The position numbers and the translations under genes were made by a program. A stretch of 33,581 nucleotides of DNA. Source: Clostridia bacterium. GTDB lineage: Bacteria; Bacillota; Sulfobacillia; DUSP01. Below, in pieces: positions 1 to 7,637 of this stretch. Position 1 is the stretch's first letter. Each line of letters opens with the position of its first letter. The notes under the pieces were generated by a model. It saw nothing but the letters and a program-made list of their open reading frames with translations, did no database searches and had not been told where the DNA came from. The stretch spans positions 1 to 33,581 of the forward strand of contig DUSP01000052.1 in the NCBI GenBank assembly GCA_012842575.1. Direction: 5' to 3'.

Positions 1-289
1 AAAGGCGGTCTTCGGTGAATATGCGTATAAAATCCCCATCAGCTCTACGAAGTCCATGACGGGCCATCTCCTCGGGGCGGCCGGCGCCATAGAGACTATA
101 GCCTGCGTGCTGAGCATCCGGCATGGTCGTATCCACCCGACCATCAACTATGAGGAGAAGGATCCGTGCTGCGACCTGGATTATGTACCAAATGTCCCCA
201 GGGACCGACGGGTCGATCGGGCGCTCAGCAACTCCTTCGGCTTCGGAGGGCAAAACGCCACCATCGTGGTGGGCCGGTTCCAAGAATGA
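1..289 (+). CDS. fabF: Beta-ketoacyl-ACP synthase II, C-terminal part (5' truncated)
   Basis: This is the last 95 or so codons of the condensing enzyme that elongates acyl-ACP with malonyl-ACP in type II fatty acid synthesis; the start lies before the window. The reading frame is open from base 2. The segment [17 protein letters not shown] carries the lysine and the first catalytic histidine (GH) of the KAS I/II family. The segment [17 protein letters not shown] carries the Asn-Ser-Phe-Gly-Phe-Gly-Gly-x-Asn signature near the C-terminus. The stop codon overlaps the rnc start in an ATGA arrangement, and fabF-rnc is a standard Firmicute order. Both conserved motifs are intact, so the identification is secure. 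Confidence 0.96.
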   Translation, partial: KAVFGEYAYKIPISSTKSMTGHLLGAAGAIETIACVLSIRHGRIHPTINYEEKDPCCDLDYVPNVPRDRRVDRALSNSFGFGGQNATIVVGRFQE

Positions 290-1029
290 ACTACGATCTG
301 TCGGACCTGGATTACCCCGTAGAGGTACTCAAGGCGTACGGAATAGAAGTGGCAAGGCCCTATTTCTTGAAACTGGCCATGGTTCACGCCTCCTATGTCA
401 ACGAGAACCCCCAGGCCGAGCTCGAATCAAATGAGAGATTGGAGTTCCTAGGAGACGCCATTTTAGATTGCATAGTGAGTGAGTGGTTATTCTTTTCATG
501 TCCGGGGCGATCCGAGGGGGAACTCACGAAGATTCGCGCTTCCCTCGTTTGCAAGTCAACCCTCGCGAGGTGGGCGCGGCTTCTCGATCTGGGGAAGTGG
601 CTCTACATGGGAAGGGGAGAGGCGTCAAGTGGGGGTCGTGAGCGCCCGTCCATTCTGGCGGGTGCCTTCGAGGCCTTTGTGGCGGGGATATACATTGATG
701 CCGGAATGGATGCCGCCCGGTCACTCGTCACCGCTTTGGCCTCGGAGGAGATCAGGGCACTAAAGGAGAGAAAACCCGTACTCGATCCCAAGAGCAGCCT
801 CCTCGAATTGGTGGGCCGAAGACGCGCTTTGGCGTCAGGCAAAACCCCGAGCGTGGTCTTCCGCGTCGTAAAGGAGGCCGGGCCCCAACACGACAAACGT
901 TTCGAGGTTGAAGTCACGGTCGACGGTATCGGCGGAAAGACCCTCGTGGCTAGAGGATCAGGTCGTAGCCGAAGGGAGGCAGAGCGTGCCGCCTCACTTG
1001 CCGCACTGTCCGAGCTCGAGCGGTCGTAG
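286..1029 (+). CDS. rnc: Ribonuclease III
   Basis: This is the double-strand-specific endoribonuclease that processes rRNA precursors and structured mRNAs. It has 247 residues, near the family norm. The ATG at 286 overlaps the fabF stop and gives the expected N-terminus; an in-frame upstream start would put 40 unrelated residues in front. The RNase III signature [13 protein letters not shown] is at about residues 49-61, with E53 and D57 as metal ligands. A dsRNA-binding domain follows from about residue 165 ([10 protein letters not shown] to the [12 protein letters not shown] helix). One position is odd. Where the family has D-x-x-E (E. coli D114 and E117), this protein has [10 protein letters not shown], so Gly126 replaces the conserved Asp while Glu129 is kept. 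The codon is GGT, one transition from GAT. The gene probably forms an operon with fabF and converges on the antisense gene downstream. Confidence 0.97.
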   Translation: MNYDLSDLDYPVEVLKAYGIEVARPYFLKLAMVHASYVNENPQAELESNERLEFLGDAILDCIVSEWLFFSCPGRSEGELTKIRASLVCKSTLARWARLLDLGKWLYMGRGEASSGGRERPSILAGAFEAFVAGIYIDAGMDAARSLVTALASEEIRALKERKPVLDPKSSLLELVGRRRALASGKTPSVVFRVVKEAGPQHDKRFEVEVTVDGIGGKTLVARGSGRSRREAERAASLAALSELERS

Positions 1030-1071
1030 GGCGTAGGTGGCGCCGGTGACCTCGCGAACTGCATGAGCCGC

Positions 1072-1962
1072 TTACGATCGGTAGTACCTAACCAAGGCGA
1101 GGACTACCCCTATGATGGAGATATCCATTTCCTCGACGCTCCTGATGAAAGAAACATCCATAGTGTCGACCAATACCGGCATCCCCTGTATTTTCGACAC
1201 GACGAACGGCCTAGGTGTTTTTATGCCGTGACGTGCCAAGACCAAGGCCCCGGGTTCTAAAGGAGCATCTGGGTCGATGACCACCACGTCTTGGGGCACA
1301 AAAAGTGGTCTCATGGAGTCTGACGTGACCAGTAACGCAAATGAACGGGCGCCGGGCTTTGAAGGTAGATATAACCGGGCATGACGATGGTAAGTGCGTT
1401 TTCGTCGATCTGCCCTGTTATGGTTTGATGAAGGTGCTGTCTTTTCGGGAGCGAGACTCCAGAGTAGCTCGGATTCTGTAATCAATGGGAGATTCAATGA
1501 TACCGGCCGGTGATATACCGTCTTAGCCGTCTTGACCTTTCTTGTTCGACCGCCGGGCTCGGGTATGAAGACGTCGGTTCCCCCGTCGGTCTTTAAGTCC
1601 TTTTCCTTCAACATTTCGGCATCTTGACCTTTACCGGCGAGAGGACTCGCCGTTTCCCCAGCGTCTCCCGTCTGGTACATAGCGGGTCTTGTGCGGGATG
1701 ATTTTACCTCCGCAGGGGCGAGAGGACTCACGACTTGTGTTTTTGAGGGTTCGTCCTTCGGGGGCTCTGATTGCAATAACGGTGTTTTCGGATGATCGGT
1801 CAAAACCATCCTTTTGAATTCCCTGATTCCCTTTATGCGCGCTTTCTCAAGCCAGTAATAAACCGACTTTTCCTCCGAGTAGCCCAGACGTCGGGCGATT
1901 TCCGCAACGGTTATGGCCGGGTCCTCGCGGACCAAGGCCGCCATGCGCTCCAGAACATTCAC
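1072..1962 (-). CDS. LexA/S24-like transcriptional regulator, lineage-specific
   Basis: The protein has 296 residues and starts at GTG (1962). Residues 1-55 look like a winged helix-turn-helix (VAEIARRLGYSEEKSVYYWL, then a basic wing). A hydrophilic, Pro/Ser-rich linker of about 110 residues follows. The C-terminal third resembles the S24 fold of LexA, UmuD and phage repressors: TSDSM contains the candidate nucleophile S216, and FVVSKIQG contains K257 at about the distance of the Ser-Lys dyad. The usual Ala-Gly cleavage site some 35 residues before the serine is not visible, so self-cleavage is uncertain. It is the only minus-strand gene and converges on rnc. The ribosome binding site is weak (AGAAGA). 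The linker DNA contains a 13-bp direct repeat (GGCGAGAGGACTC at 1636-1648 and 1717-1729). A role as a stress or developmental repressor is inference; it is not canonical LexA. Confidence 0.8.
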   Translation of the reverse strand: MNVLERMAALVREDPAITVAEIARRLGYSEEKSVYYWLEKARIKGIREFKRMVLTDHPKTPLLQSEPPKDEPSKTQVVSPLAPAEVKSSRTRPAMYQTGDAGETASPLAGKGQDAEMLKEKDLKTDGGTDVFIPEPGGRTRKVKTAKTVYHRPVSLNLPLITESELLWSLAPEKTAPSSNHNRADRRKRTYHRHARLYLPSKPGARSFALLVTSDSMRPLFVPQDVVVIDPDAPLEPGALVLARHGIKTPRPFVVSKIQGMPVLVDTMDVSFIRSVEEMDISIIGVVLALVRYYRS

Positions 1963-1969
1963 TTGTCTT

Positions 1970-1988
1970 CTACGCTCCGTAGCCTACG
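1970..1988. promoter_or_regulatory. Candidate operator: overlapping CTACG/CGTAG inverted half-sites
   Basis: CTACG, CGTAG and CTACG follow one another within 19 bp (1970-1974, 1978-1982, 1984-1988), making two overlapping inverted repeats with 3-bp and 1-bp spacers. They lie only 8-26 bp upstream of the GTG start of the S24-like regulator. This is where an autoregulatory operator would sit, but it could equally be a small hairpin in its 5' leader. Confidence 0.4.
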
Positions 1989-2056
1989 TTACTTGAGGTC
2001 GATCCGCTAAAAGGGTCTGTTATTCGATACTTTGAGGAAAAACCTTTACCCACCGT

Positions 2057-2074
2057 GTGTAATGTGATTTACAC
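2057..2074. promoter_or_regulatory. 18-bp palindrome, candidate operator
   Basis: GTGTAATGTGATTTACAC has perfect 6-bp arms (GTGTAA/TTACAC) around a 6-bp spacer. The symmetry and length fit a dimeric helix-turn-helix protein, and it lies in the divergent region between a regulator and spoVS. The bound protein is unknown. Confidence 0.4.
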
Positions 2075-2212
2075 GAAATAAGTAGTTGCACGGGGACGAT
2101 CCGGAGCACATTTTGCATGAAGCATAGGCCGAGCCGTCCTTCATATTCTTTGGAAATGTGAAAGGATGGCGATTCGCGCGGTTTCGGCATATTGTCCACC
2201 GAGGCCGGCAAA

Positions 2213-2239
2213 GGAGGATTTGGCAACAACAGGGAGAAT
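2213..2239 (+). promoter_or_regulatory. SigH-type promoter of spoVS
   Basis: GGAGGATTT at 2213-2221 matches the -35 consensus RNAGGAWWW at every position. After an 11-bp spacer, GGAGAAT at 2233-2239 followed by AA matches the -10 consensus RNNGAATWW at every position. The predicted start is near 2246, giving a leader of about 80 nt before spoVS. In Bacillus subtilis spoVS is a SigH-dependent early sporulation gene, so sequence and context agree. Confidence 0.75.
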
Positions 2240-2325
2240 AATACCACCACATTAACGCCTTGCCCATTCCCGCCGGCGTAACAGACTACTGTATTTGTAC
2301 TCACTTGTTTAAGGAGGTAGTCTTC

Positions 2326-2586
2326 GTGGAAGTACTCAAGGTTTCTGCGCAGTCAAAGCCGAAATCTGTGGCAGGCGCCTTAGCGGCGGTTCTCCGCGAA
2401 AAGGGTGTTGCGGAAGTGCAAGCGGTCGGCGCGGGGGCGGTCAATCAAGCGGTGAAGGCAATCGCTATAGCGAGGGGGTTTGTGGCGCCCAACGGTATAG
2501 ACTTGGTGGTGGTACCCGCCTTTGCGGAAATAGACATCGAGGGGGAAGAGCGCACGGCCATCAAGTTCATCGTGGGGCCGAGATAA
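2326..2586 (+). CDS. spoVS: Stage V sporulation protein S
   Basis: SpoVS is a small Alba-fold-like protein needed for correct spore septation and coat/cortex development in B. subtilis; its molecular activity is not well understood. The GTG at 2326 is chosen because AAGGAGG (2311-2317) sits 8 bp upstream and because it gives 86 residues, the length of B. subtilis SpoVS. The sequence is strongly conserved throughout: VEVLKVSAQSKPKSVAGALA at the N-terminus, AVGAGAVNQAVKAIAIARGF in the middle and GEERTAIKFIVGPR at the end. An in-frame extension upstream (from 2260) is not needed. The position between rnc and smc is unusual, since B. subtilis has the gene elsewhere, and a SigH promoter lies upstream. 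A 17-bp tandem duplication spans the stop codon. Confidence 0.95.
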   Translation: MEVLKVSAQSKPKSVAGALAAVLREKGVAEVQAVGAGAVNQAVKAIAIARGFVAPNGIDLVVVPAFAEIDIEGEERTAIKFIVGPR

Positions 2587-2602
2587 TCGTGGGGCCGAGA
2601 TA
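2569..2602 (+). repeat. Perfect 17-bp tandem duplication at the spoVS stop
   Basis: ATCGTGGGGCCGAGATA occurs twice back to back (2569-2585 and 2586-2602). The first copy encodes the last residues and most of the stop codon of spoVS; the second lies beyond it. The identity of the copies implies a recent slippage or duplication event that left the protein unchanged. Confidence 0.95.
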
Positions 2603-2670
2603 ATAAACGTGGACGGGCCGGACAGACCCCGACACCGCTTTATGCTTTGGATTACGGGTTGTCTATCGAT

Positions 2671-2703
2671 GGGTAAAGCGGCAGGAAGTCGCCGATGGTG
2701 CCC
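2671..2703 (+). ncRNA. Structured leader hairpin upstream of smc (unassigned)
   Basis: GGGT (2671-2674) can pair with GCCC (2700-2703), and inside it CGGC (2679-2682) pairs with GCCG (2691-2694), leaving an 8-nt loop AGGAAGTC and an asymmetric internal loop. The hairpin is followed 7 nt later by a terminator. I compared it by eye with cobalamin, ZTP, fluoride, glycine, T-box and c-di-GMP classes and none fits, so any ligand-sensing role is speculative. Confidence 0.35.
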
Positions 2704-2710
2704 GAAGAAA

Positions 2711-2742
2711 CCTGTTGATCGAAGAGATGGACAGGTTTTTTT
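2711..2742 (+). terminator. Rho-independent terminator between spoVS and smc
   Basis: CCTGTTGATC (2711-2720) pairs with GATGGACAGG (2726-2735), with one wobble and one mismatch, around the loop GAAGA. Seven T residues follow (2736-2742). The smc ribosome binding site TTGGAGG starts 2 bases later, so the element sits inside the smc leader and could act as an attenuator as well as ending the spoVS transcript. Confidence 0.7.
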
Positions 2743-2756
2743 GTTGGAGGTACCGG

Positions 2757-5700
2757 ATGCACCTTAAACACCTGGAGATATTCGGCTTCAAATCGTTCCC
2801 GGAACGGGTGAGCCTTTCCTTCTCACCCGGCATTACGGCCGTTGCCGGCCCGAACGGTTCCGGCAAGAGCAACATCGTCGACGCCCTACTTTGGGTTCTA
2901 GGAGAACAAAGTCCGAAGACTCTGAGAATCGGGCGAATACAGGATGTGATATTCGCCGGGAATACCTCTCGAAAGCCGATTTCCTACGCGGAGGTTTCGA
3001 TCTCCATCGACAATTGTGACGGGTCCCTTCGGATTCCGTATAGTGAAGTGGTCATCAAGAGGAGTGTCGACAGGGCCGGGCTGTGCGAATACTACCTTAA
3101 CGGTACTCCTTGCCGACTCAAAGACATCCAGGATCTGCTGATGGATACCGGGATAGGGAGGAATGCATACGCCATAGTGGGACAGGGTAAGATCGAGGAG
3201 ATCTTGAACCAGCGACCGGAAGAGAGGCGCTACGTCCTTGAAGAGGCGGTGGGTATAGGGCGGTACAGATGGCGAAAAAAAGAGGCGACTCAGAAGCTCG
3301 CGGAGGCCTCGAGGGATTTAGAGCGGCTAGGTGATATAATCGCGGAGTTGTCGCTACGGATAAATGAAATATCGCCGGAAGCCGATCGGGCTTTGGAATA
3401 CCTGACGCTTTGGAGGGCCCTCCGCAGTCTTGAGAAGAAACGAGCCCAGGCGGAAGTGGCAAGATACGCCGACCTGCTGGGCGAGATTCGGCGCGAAATA
3501 GAAGAAATTGAGGTGCGACTCGAGGAAAACGAATCGAAATCAGAAGAGGCGAAAGAGGATATAGAAAGGCTGGCCTCGGAACTCTCGATTCTAGAAGAGA
3601 AGCGACGAAACGCAGAAAGGGAAAAGTCCCAAATCGAGACCGAGAAGGCCTCCCTGGAAGGATCCATCGAGGCTTTGCGATCACAGCTGGAGCCGTGGGG
3701 AGAAAAAATCGAAGAGGAAAAGTCGCTCATAGACAAGCTTGAATCGAGGCGGCGTTCGTTATTAGAGGATTTGGCCCATCAGGAAGGAGACCTCCTCAAG
3801 GTCACGTCGGATTGGGAGAAAACGAAGTCGTTACAGTCCGAATTGAGGGAAACACTCGCAAATAAGACCTCGCAACTCAAGGAAAAGAAATCAGAGCTTG
3901 AGGAAGCCAAAGTGCGAATGATAGACCTACTCAACGAGAAGGCAGAAGCGGAAAAGAAATTGAGCACGAACCGTACCCTGCGGGAGTCGTTTGAGCGAGA
4001 TAAAAAAAGGATCGAGGAGCAAGAAGAAGCCTGCCGAAAAGAGGCCGAACGTTGCCGAGAAGATTTGACCGAGATCGAAGGCGCGTTGAAGAAGTTAGAG
4101 GAAGAGAAGGCTCACCTCCAGGAACGCCTGGAAGGACTGCGGTTTGCCATGGATTCCCTTAATGCGGAACTGGCAACCCTCAACGCCCTCAAGTCCCAAA
4201 AGAACGCTTCCCTCGTCGCCTCCAAGGCCAAATTGGAGACCCTCGAGGATATGGCATCCCGACGTGACGGCTTTGGGTCGGGAACACGGGCCATTCTCCA
4301 TGGGATAAAGCGCGCGGAACTAAAAGCATCCGGAATCGTCGGCCCTCTAGGGGACTTGATAGAAGTAAAGGGGGAATATGTCCTCGCTTTGGCCGCCGCA
4401 CTCGGTGGGGCCGCAGATTATCTGGTTGTCGAGGACGAAGAAACCGCCAGACGGTGTATCGAGTACCTAAAGAAGAAAAGGGCCGGAAGAAGTACCTTTC
4501 TTCCCTTGGACATGATACGGCCTTCATCGCTTTCACCGCGGGAGCGTGCTTGTGTGGATAAAGAGCGGGGCGCCCAAGTCCTCATCTCTTATTTGACTTA
4601 TGATAAGCACGTCGAACCCGCCATTTTACACGTTTTGGGCCGGGTGGTCGTGGCTTTGGATTTGGATCAGGCCGTAAGGCTTTGGAGGGCGGCGGGCTCT
4701 TCGTTACGGGTGGTCACCCTCGCAGGAGATGTGGTACGGCAAGGGGGTTCCATTACGGGGGGGCATTTTGCAGAGGACGGTAAAGATGGTGTAAAGCCAA
4801 GCCCCGTGGTGCGCAAGAGTACCATGGAAGCGCTGAGGAAAAGGATCCGTGAAGATAACGCCCATCTTAACGCCATCGATCAAGAAATCCGCCTCAAAGA
4901 AAGCAGGATACACGACCTTTCTATTGCGTCGGAAGAAGTCACGCGGGCCCTCGAAGAGGTCAAGAGGCAAGAGCTCGCCTTGCAAGCGGAGGCCTCCAAC
5001 ATCGCCGAGCGGTCAAGAAGGCTTACCGAGGAGTCGGAGAACCTCAAAAAGGAACGGGAATTCGTCTCTTTTAGAGTTGGGGGATGGGATGGGGGAACCT
5101 TCGACGATTTGCACCTCACCGACCTAATTGAAAAGATCCAGGCGGAAATAGCGGCCGTCGAGGAAAAGAGGGCCCTCTGGGAGAGGGATATCGAAGACCT
5201 GGAAGGGTATGTGCTTAGCCTACAGGAAAAGCTCGAAACCATTTCATCAGAAGCAGGTATGCTAAAGGAGGCCTATGCTTCTCGCTCGGAAAGGATATCG
5301 CGTACCAAAGGCCTGCTTCTCGAAACCGACCGTGAGATTGCGGAGGCTCAAGAAAGGTTTGATCGGTTGCTGGGTCGGGAAAAAGACTATAAATTGGACT
5401 TAGAAGATAAAGAAAGCAGGCTCCGAGAGATTTGCGGCGTTTTGAAAAAGGTGGACGCGACGTACTCGGCGTTGAAGGAACAAGAAGATAAAACCCGCTT
5501 GCGCCTCCTCGCTTTGGAAAAGTATCACCGCAGGCTGGTTGGGAAAGTGGAGGCCGACCGGTCCCTTCTTATGGAGAAGAGGTCTCTAGAATGGAAGGCG
5601 CAGTCGGAACTGGCTTCTTGGAAGACCGCGCTTTTGGGGCTGACCGATGAAAGTGAGGCGGCACCCGACGGTAATGTGCCCGATACGGCGGACGATGACG

Positions 5701-6452
5701 GGTTAAGCGAACTAAAAGATTTGGCCGTCCGCTATGGATTGGATATCCGAGCGGAGGCATCGGTTGGCCAAAATGGCGATGGCGAGTGCAATACTAATGG
5801 CCAAGAGACTACAGAGGAGCTCCTCGCCTTGATCCAGATCCTAAAGGAAAGACTCGATGCCTTAGGGCCCGTGAAATTACCCCTGATCGACGAGAGGAAG
5901 CATTTGCTGGCGAGAAGAGCATTCCTCGACGATCAGCGTCGGGATCTCGAGCGATCCAAGGCATCTCTTGCGTCTCTTTTGTCCGAGATCGACGAGGAAA
6001 TCGCCCACCGCTTCAAGGAGTCTTTCGACGCTCTCAGAGAACGTTTCAAGTCGAGGTTTGAGTCCCTCTTCGGGGGAGGGGAAGCGGATCTATTACTCAT
6101 CCCGGAAGACGACTGGGTTTCAGGGGGAATTGAAGTCATCGCAAGACCACCTGGTCGGAGGGTGAAATACCTCTCGGGACTGTCGGGGGGAGAAAGGACT
6201 CTTACTGGAATAGCGCTGATCTTTTCCTTGTTGGATTACAGACCTTCACCCTTCGTGGTCTTGGATGAGGTCGAGGCGCCTCTTGACGAAGCCAATGCCG
6301 CTCGTTTCATCCGGATGCTCAAGGGCTTGTCGGACCGCATGCAGTTCATCGTCGTAACTCACCAACGGCTTACCATGGAGGCGGCGGACGTGATATACGG
6401 CATCACAATGGAAGAACCCGGCGCATCCGTGGCGGTGTCACTGAAGTTTTGA
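2757..6452 (+). CDS. smc: Chromosome partition protein SMC
   Basis: This is the ATPase of the bacterial condensin that loads at parS and origin regions with ScpA/ScpB and compacts and aligns chromosome arms. It has 1231 residues, slightly long (about 1186 in B. subtilis). The ATG at 2757 is chosen because TTGGAGG (2744-2750) lies 6 bp upstream and the protein then begins MHLKHLEIFGFKSF, as the family does. Walker A GPNGSGKSN is at residues 31-39. Two long coiled-coil arms flank a hinge at about residues 515-690, which contains the GGAADYLVVED and TLAGDVVRQGGSITGGH segments. The C-terminal head has the signature LSGGERT near residue 1142 and Walker B VVLDEVEAPLDEAN near 1170. The second coiled coil contains a low-conservation acidic stretch near residues 965-1015. 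The stop is followed closely by ftsY. Confidence 0.98.
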   Translation: MHLKHLEIFGFKSFPERVSLSFSPGITAVAGPNGSGKSNIVDALLWVLGEQSPKTLRIGRIQDVIFAGNTSRKPISYAEVSISIDNCDGSLRIPYSEVVIKRSVDRAGLCEYYLNGTPCRLKDIQDLLMDTGIGRNAYAIVGQGKIEEILNQRPEERRYVLEEAVGIGRYRWRKKEATQKLAEASRDLERLGDIIAELSLRINEISPEADRALEYLTLWRALRSLEKKRAQAEVARYADLLGEIRREIEEIEVRLEENESKSEEAKEDIERLASELSILEEKRRNAEREKSQIETEKASLEGSIEALRSQLEPWGEKIEEEKSLIDKLESRRRSLLEDLAHQEGDLLKVTSDWEKTKSLQSELRETLANKTSQLKEKKSELEEAKVRMIDLLNEKAEAEKKLSTNRTLRESFERDKKRIEEQEEACRKEAERCREDLTEIEGALKKLEEEKAHLQERLEGLRFAMDSLNAELATLNALKSQKNASLVASKAKLETLEDMASRRDGFGSGTRAILHGIKRAELKASGIVGPLGDLIEVKGEYVLALAAALGGAADYLVVEDEETARRCIEYLKKKRAGRSTFLPLDMIRPSSLSPRERACVDKERGAQVLISYLTYDKHVEPAILHVLGRVVVALDLDQAVRLWRAAGSSLRVVTLAGDVVRQGGSITGGHFAEDGKDGVKPSPVVRKSTMEALRKRIREDNAHLNAIDQEIRLKESRIHDLSIASEEVTRALEEVKRQELALQAEASNIAERSRRLTEESENLKKEREFVSFRVGGWDGGTFDDLHLTDLIEKIQAEIAAVEEKRALWERDIEDLEGYVLSLQEKLETISSEAGMLKEAYASRSERISRTKGLLLETDREIAEAQERFDRLLGREKDYKLDLEDKESRLREICGVLKKVDATYSALKEQEDKTRLRLLALEKYHRRLVGKVEADRSLLMEKRSLEWKAQSELASWKTALLGLTDESEAAPDGNVPDTADDDGLSELKDLAVRYGLDIRAEASVGQNGDGECNTNGQETTEELLALIQILKERLDALGPVKLPLIDERKHLLARRAFLDDQRRDLERSKASLASLLSEIDEEIAHRFKESFDALRERFKSRFESLFGGGEADLLLIPEDDWVSGGIEVIARPPGRRVKYLSGLSGGERTLTGIALIFSLLDYRPSPFVVLDEVEAPLDEANAARFIRMLKGLSDRMQFIVVTHQRLTMEAADVIYGITMEEPGASVAVSLKF

Positions 6453-6466
6453 GGGGAGCGTTCAAG

Positions 6467-7426
6467 TTGCTGAAGGGAGATTCGGGGATTACGGGTACCT
6501 TTGGGGTCCTGTCGAGGATCACCAGAGGGCTTACAAAGACGAGAACGGGACTTTCGAATGCCCTCCGTGGAATACTGGGGCAAACATCGCGGCTGGACGA
6601 AGAGGCTTTAGCCCGGATCGAAGAGGTGTTAATACAAGCGGACGTGGGGGCGACCACCACGGCCAAGCTCGTGGATCTGCTCTCCTCGAAGATGACAGGT
6701 GCACATTCCAAAACGTCCGCAAACGACCTGTACTCGCGGATCGTTTCGGTTTTATCCGAGGAGATCACGCGGATCCTCGGTGAAAACCCCGGGCTTCTCT
6801 TGACCAGCGGTGTCAACGTCATTCTGATGGTCGGCGTGAACGGAAGCGGAAAGACCACCACCGCCGCCAAGCTCGCCTACCTCTTGAAGAACGAAAACAG
6901 GCGGGTGATCCTGGCCGCTGCTGATACATTCAGAGCCGCAGCCATCGAACAGCTCGAGGCGTGGGGGAAAAAAGTGGGCGTGCCGGTTATAAAGCACAAA
7001 GAAGGCAGCGATCCCGCCGCCGTGATATACGACGCCGTAATGGCGGCCAAATCCCGTTCGGTCGACGTGGTCGTCGCCGATACGGCCGGCAGGCTTCACA
7101 CTAAGAGCAACTTGATGGAAGAACTGAAAAAATGCCGGCGCGTGGCCAACAGGGAGGTAAAAGAGGCGCCCCAGGAGGTGCTACTGGTCCTCGACGCCAC
7201 TACGGGACAGAATGCCCTCCAGCAGGCGAGGGTCTTCAAAGACGCGGTGGGCGTTACAGGGGTGATCCTCACGAAACTCGACGGTACTGCCAAGGGTGGG
7301 GTTGTCGTATCTGTCAGAGAAGAAACCGGCCTCCCCATCAAATTCGTCGGTACGGGCGAGGGCATCGAGGACCTGTCCCCTTTTGACGCCTCGGCGTTTG
7401 CTAGGTCTCTGTTCGACGGCGTTTGA
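6467..7426 (+). CDS. ftsY: Signal recognition particle receptor FtsY
   Basis: FtsY is the membrane-associated SRP receptor GTPase that docks Ffh-ribosome complexes at the translocon. TTG at 6467 is preferred: AGGGGAG (6452-6458) lies 8 bp upstream, whereas the in-frame TTG at 6449 overlaps the smc stop and lacks a spaced site. The product has 319 residues. A short N-terminal region with basic residues stands in place of the long acidic A domain of E. coli, as in other Firmicutes. The N domain is followed by the G domain with GVNGSGKTT (about residue 123), AAADTFRAAAIEQL, VVADTAGRLH and ILTKLDGTAKGG, and ends with the family's FVGTGEGIEDLSPFD closing segment. All GTPase motifs are intact. It follows smc closely and is probably cotranscribed with it; a terminator follows. 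Confidence 0.97.
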   Translation: MLKGDSGITGTFGVLSRITRGLTKTRTGLSNALRGILGQTSRLDEEALARIEEVLIQADVGATTTAKLVDLLSSKMTGAHSKTSANDLYSRIVSVLSEEITRILGENPGLLLTSGVNVILMVGVNGSGKTTTAAKLAYLLKNENRRVILAAADTFRAAAIEQLEAWGKKVGVPVIKHKEGSDPAAVIYDAVMAAKSRSVDVVVADTAGRLHTKSNLMEELKKCRRVANREVKEAPQEVLLVLDATTGQNALQQARVFKDAVGVTGVILTKLDGTAKGGVVVSVREETGLPIKFVGTGEGIEDLSPFDASAFARSLFDGV

Positions 7427-7432
7427 GGCTTG

Positions 7433-7471
7433 GCCTGACCCAGGGGTTCAGCCCAGCCCAGGCGCTTTTTT
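7433..7471 (+). terminator. Probable intrinsic terminator after ftsY
   Basis: GCCTG (7433-7437) pairs with CAGGC (7459-7463), a second small stem (CTGACCC with GGGTTCAG, one bulge) can form inside, and six T residues follow at 7466-7471. The outer stem is short, so efficiency is uncertain. A new promoter follows within 100 bp. Confidence 0.55.
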
Positions 7472-7558
7472 GGTACACCCCATACACTCCATTGGCGTCG
7501 CTTCATCGGGGTGGTTCACCGGAGGTGTTTTCCGGATCTCCGACATCTCCGTGTGCCG

Positions 7559-7587
7559 TTGACAGGTACTGAAGGCTCGGATAAAAT
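7559..7587 (+). promoter_or_regulatory. SigA-type promoter for ylxM-ffh
   Basis: TTGACA (7559-7564), a 17-bp spacer and TAAAAT (7582-7587) form a near-consensus vegetative promoter. The predicted start is near 7594, about 45 nt before the ylxM start. A 9-bp near-perfect direct repeat (ATCTCCGAC/ATCTCCGTG, 7536-7553) lies just upstream. Confidence 0.8.
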
Positions 7588-7637
7588 CGGAGAGGCGTAA
7601 AGATAGAAACCTTGACGGAGTTCGGGGGAGAATCCCT

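Larger units (their letters stand above)
1963..2325. promoter_or_regulatory. Divergent intergenic region between S24-like regulator and spoVS
   Basis: This 363-bp stretch has no convincing gene; the open frames in it have no recognisable product. It separates the minus-strand S24-like gene from spoVS and holds a cluster of CTACG/CGTAG half-sites beside the regulator start, an 18-bp palindrome at 2057-2074, a consensus SigH promoter at 2213-2239 and the spoVS ribosome binding site at 2311-2317. I could not find a convincing minus-strand -35/-10 pair for the regulator. Confidence 0.7.

Noticed and set aside
1636-1729. 13-bp direct repeat in the S24-like gene taken as a transposon scar
   Set aside because: There is no transposase gene or terminal inverted repeat. 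It more likely reflects low-complexity Ser-Pro-Leu-Ala coding in the linker.
2020-2304. 94-codon open frame on - in the divergent region
   Set aside because: It overlaps the SigH promoter of spoVS, lacks a ribosome binding site and has no recognisable product.
2671-2703. Resemblance to cobalamin, ZTP or fluoride riboswitch words
   Set aside because: Only a few short words match; the conserved cores (B12 box, pfl core, crcB pseudoknot) are absent.
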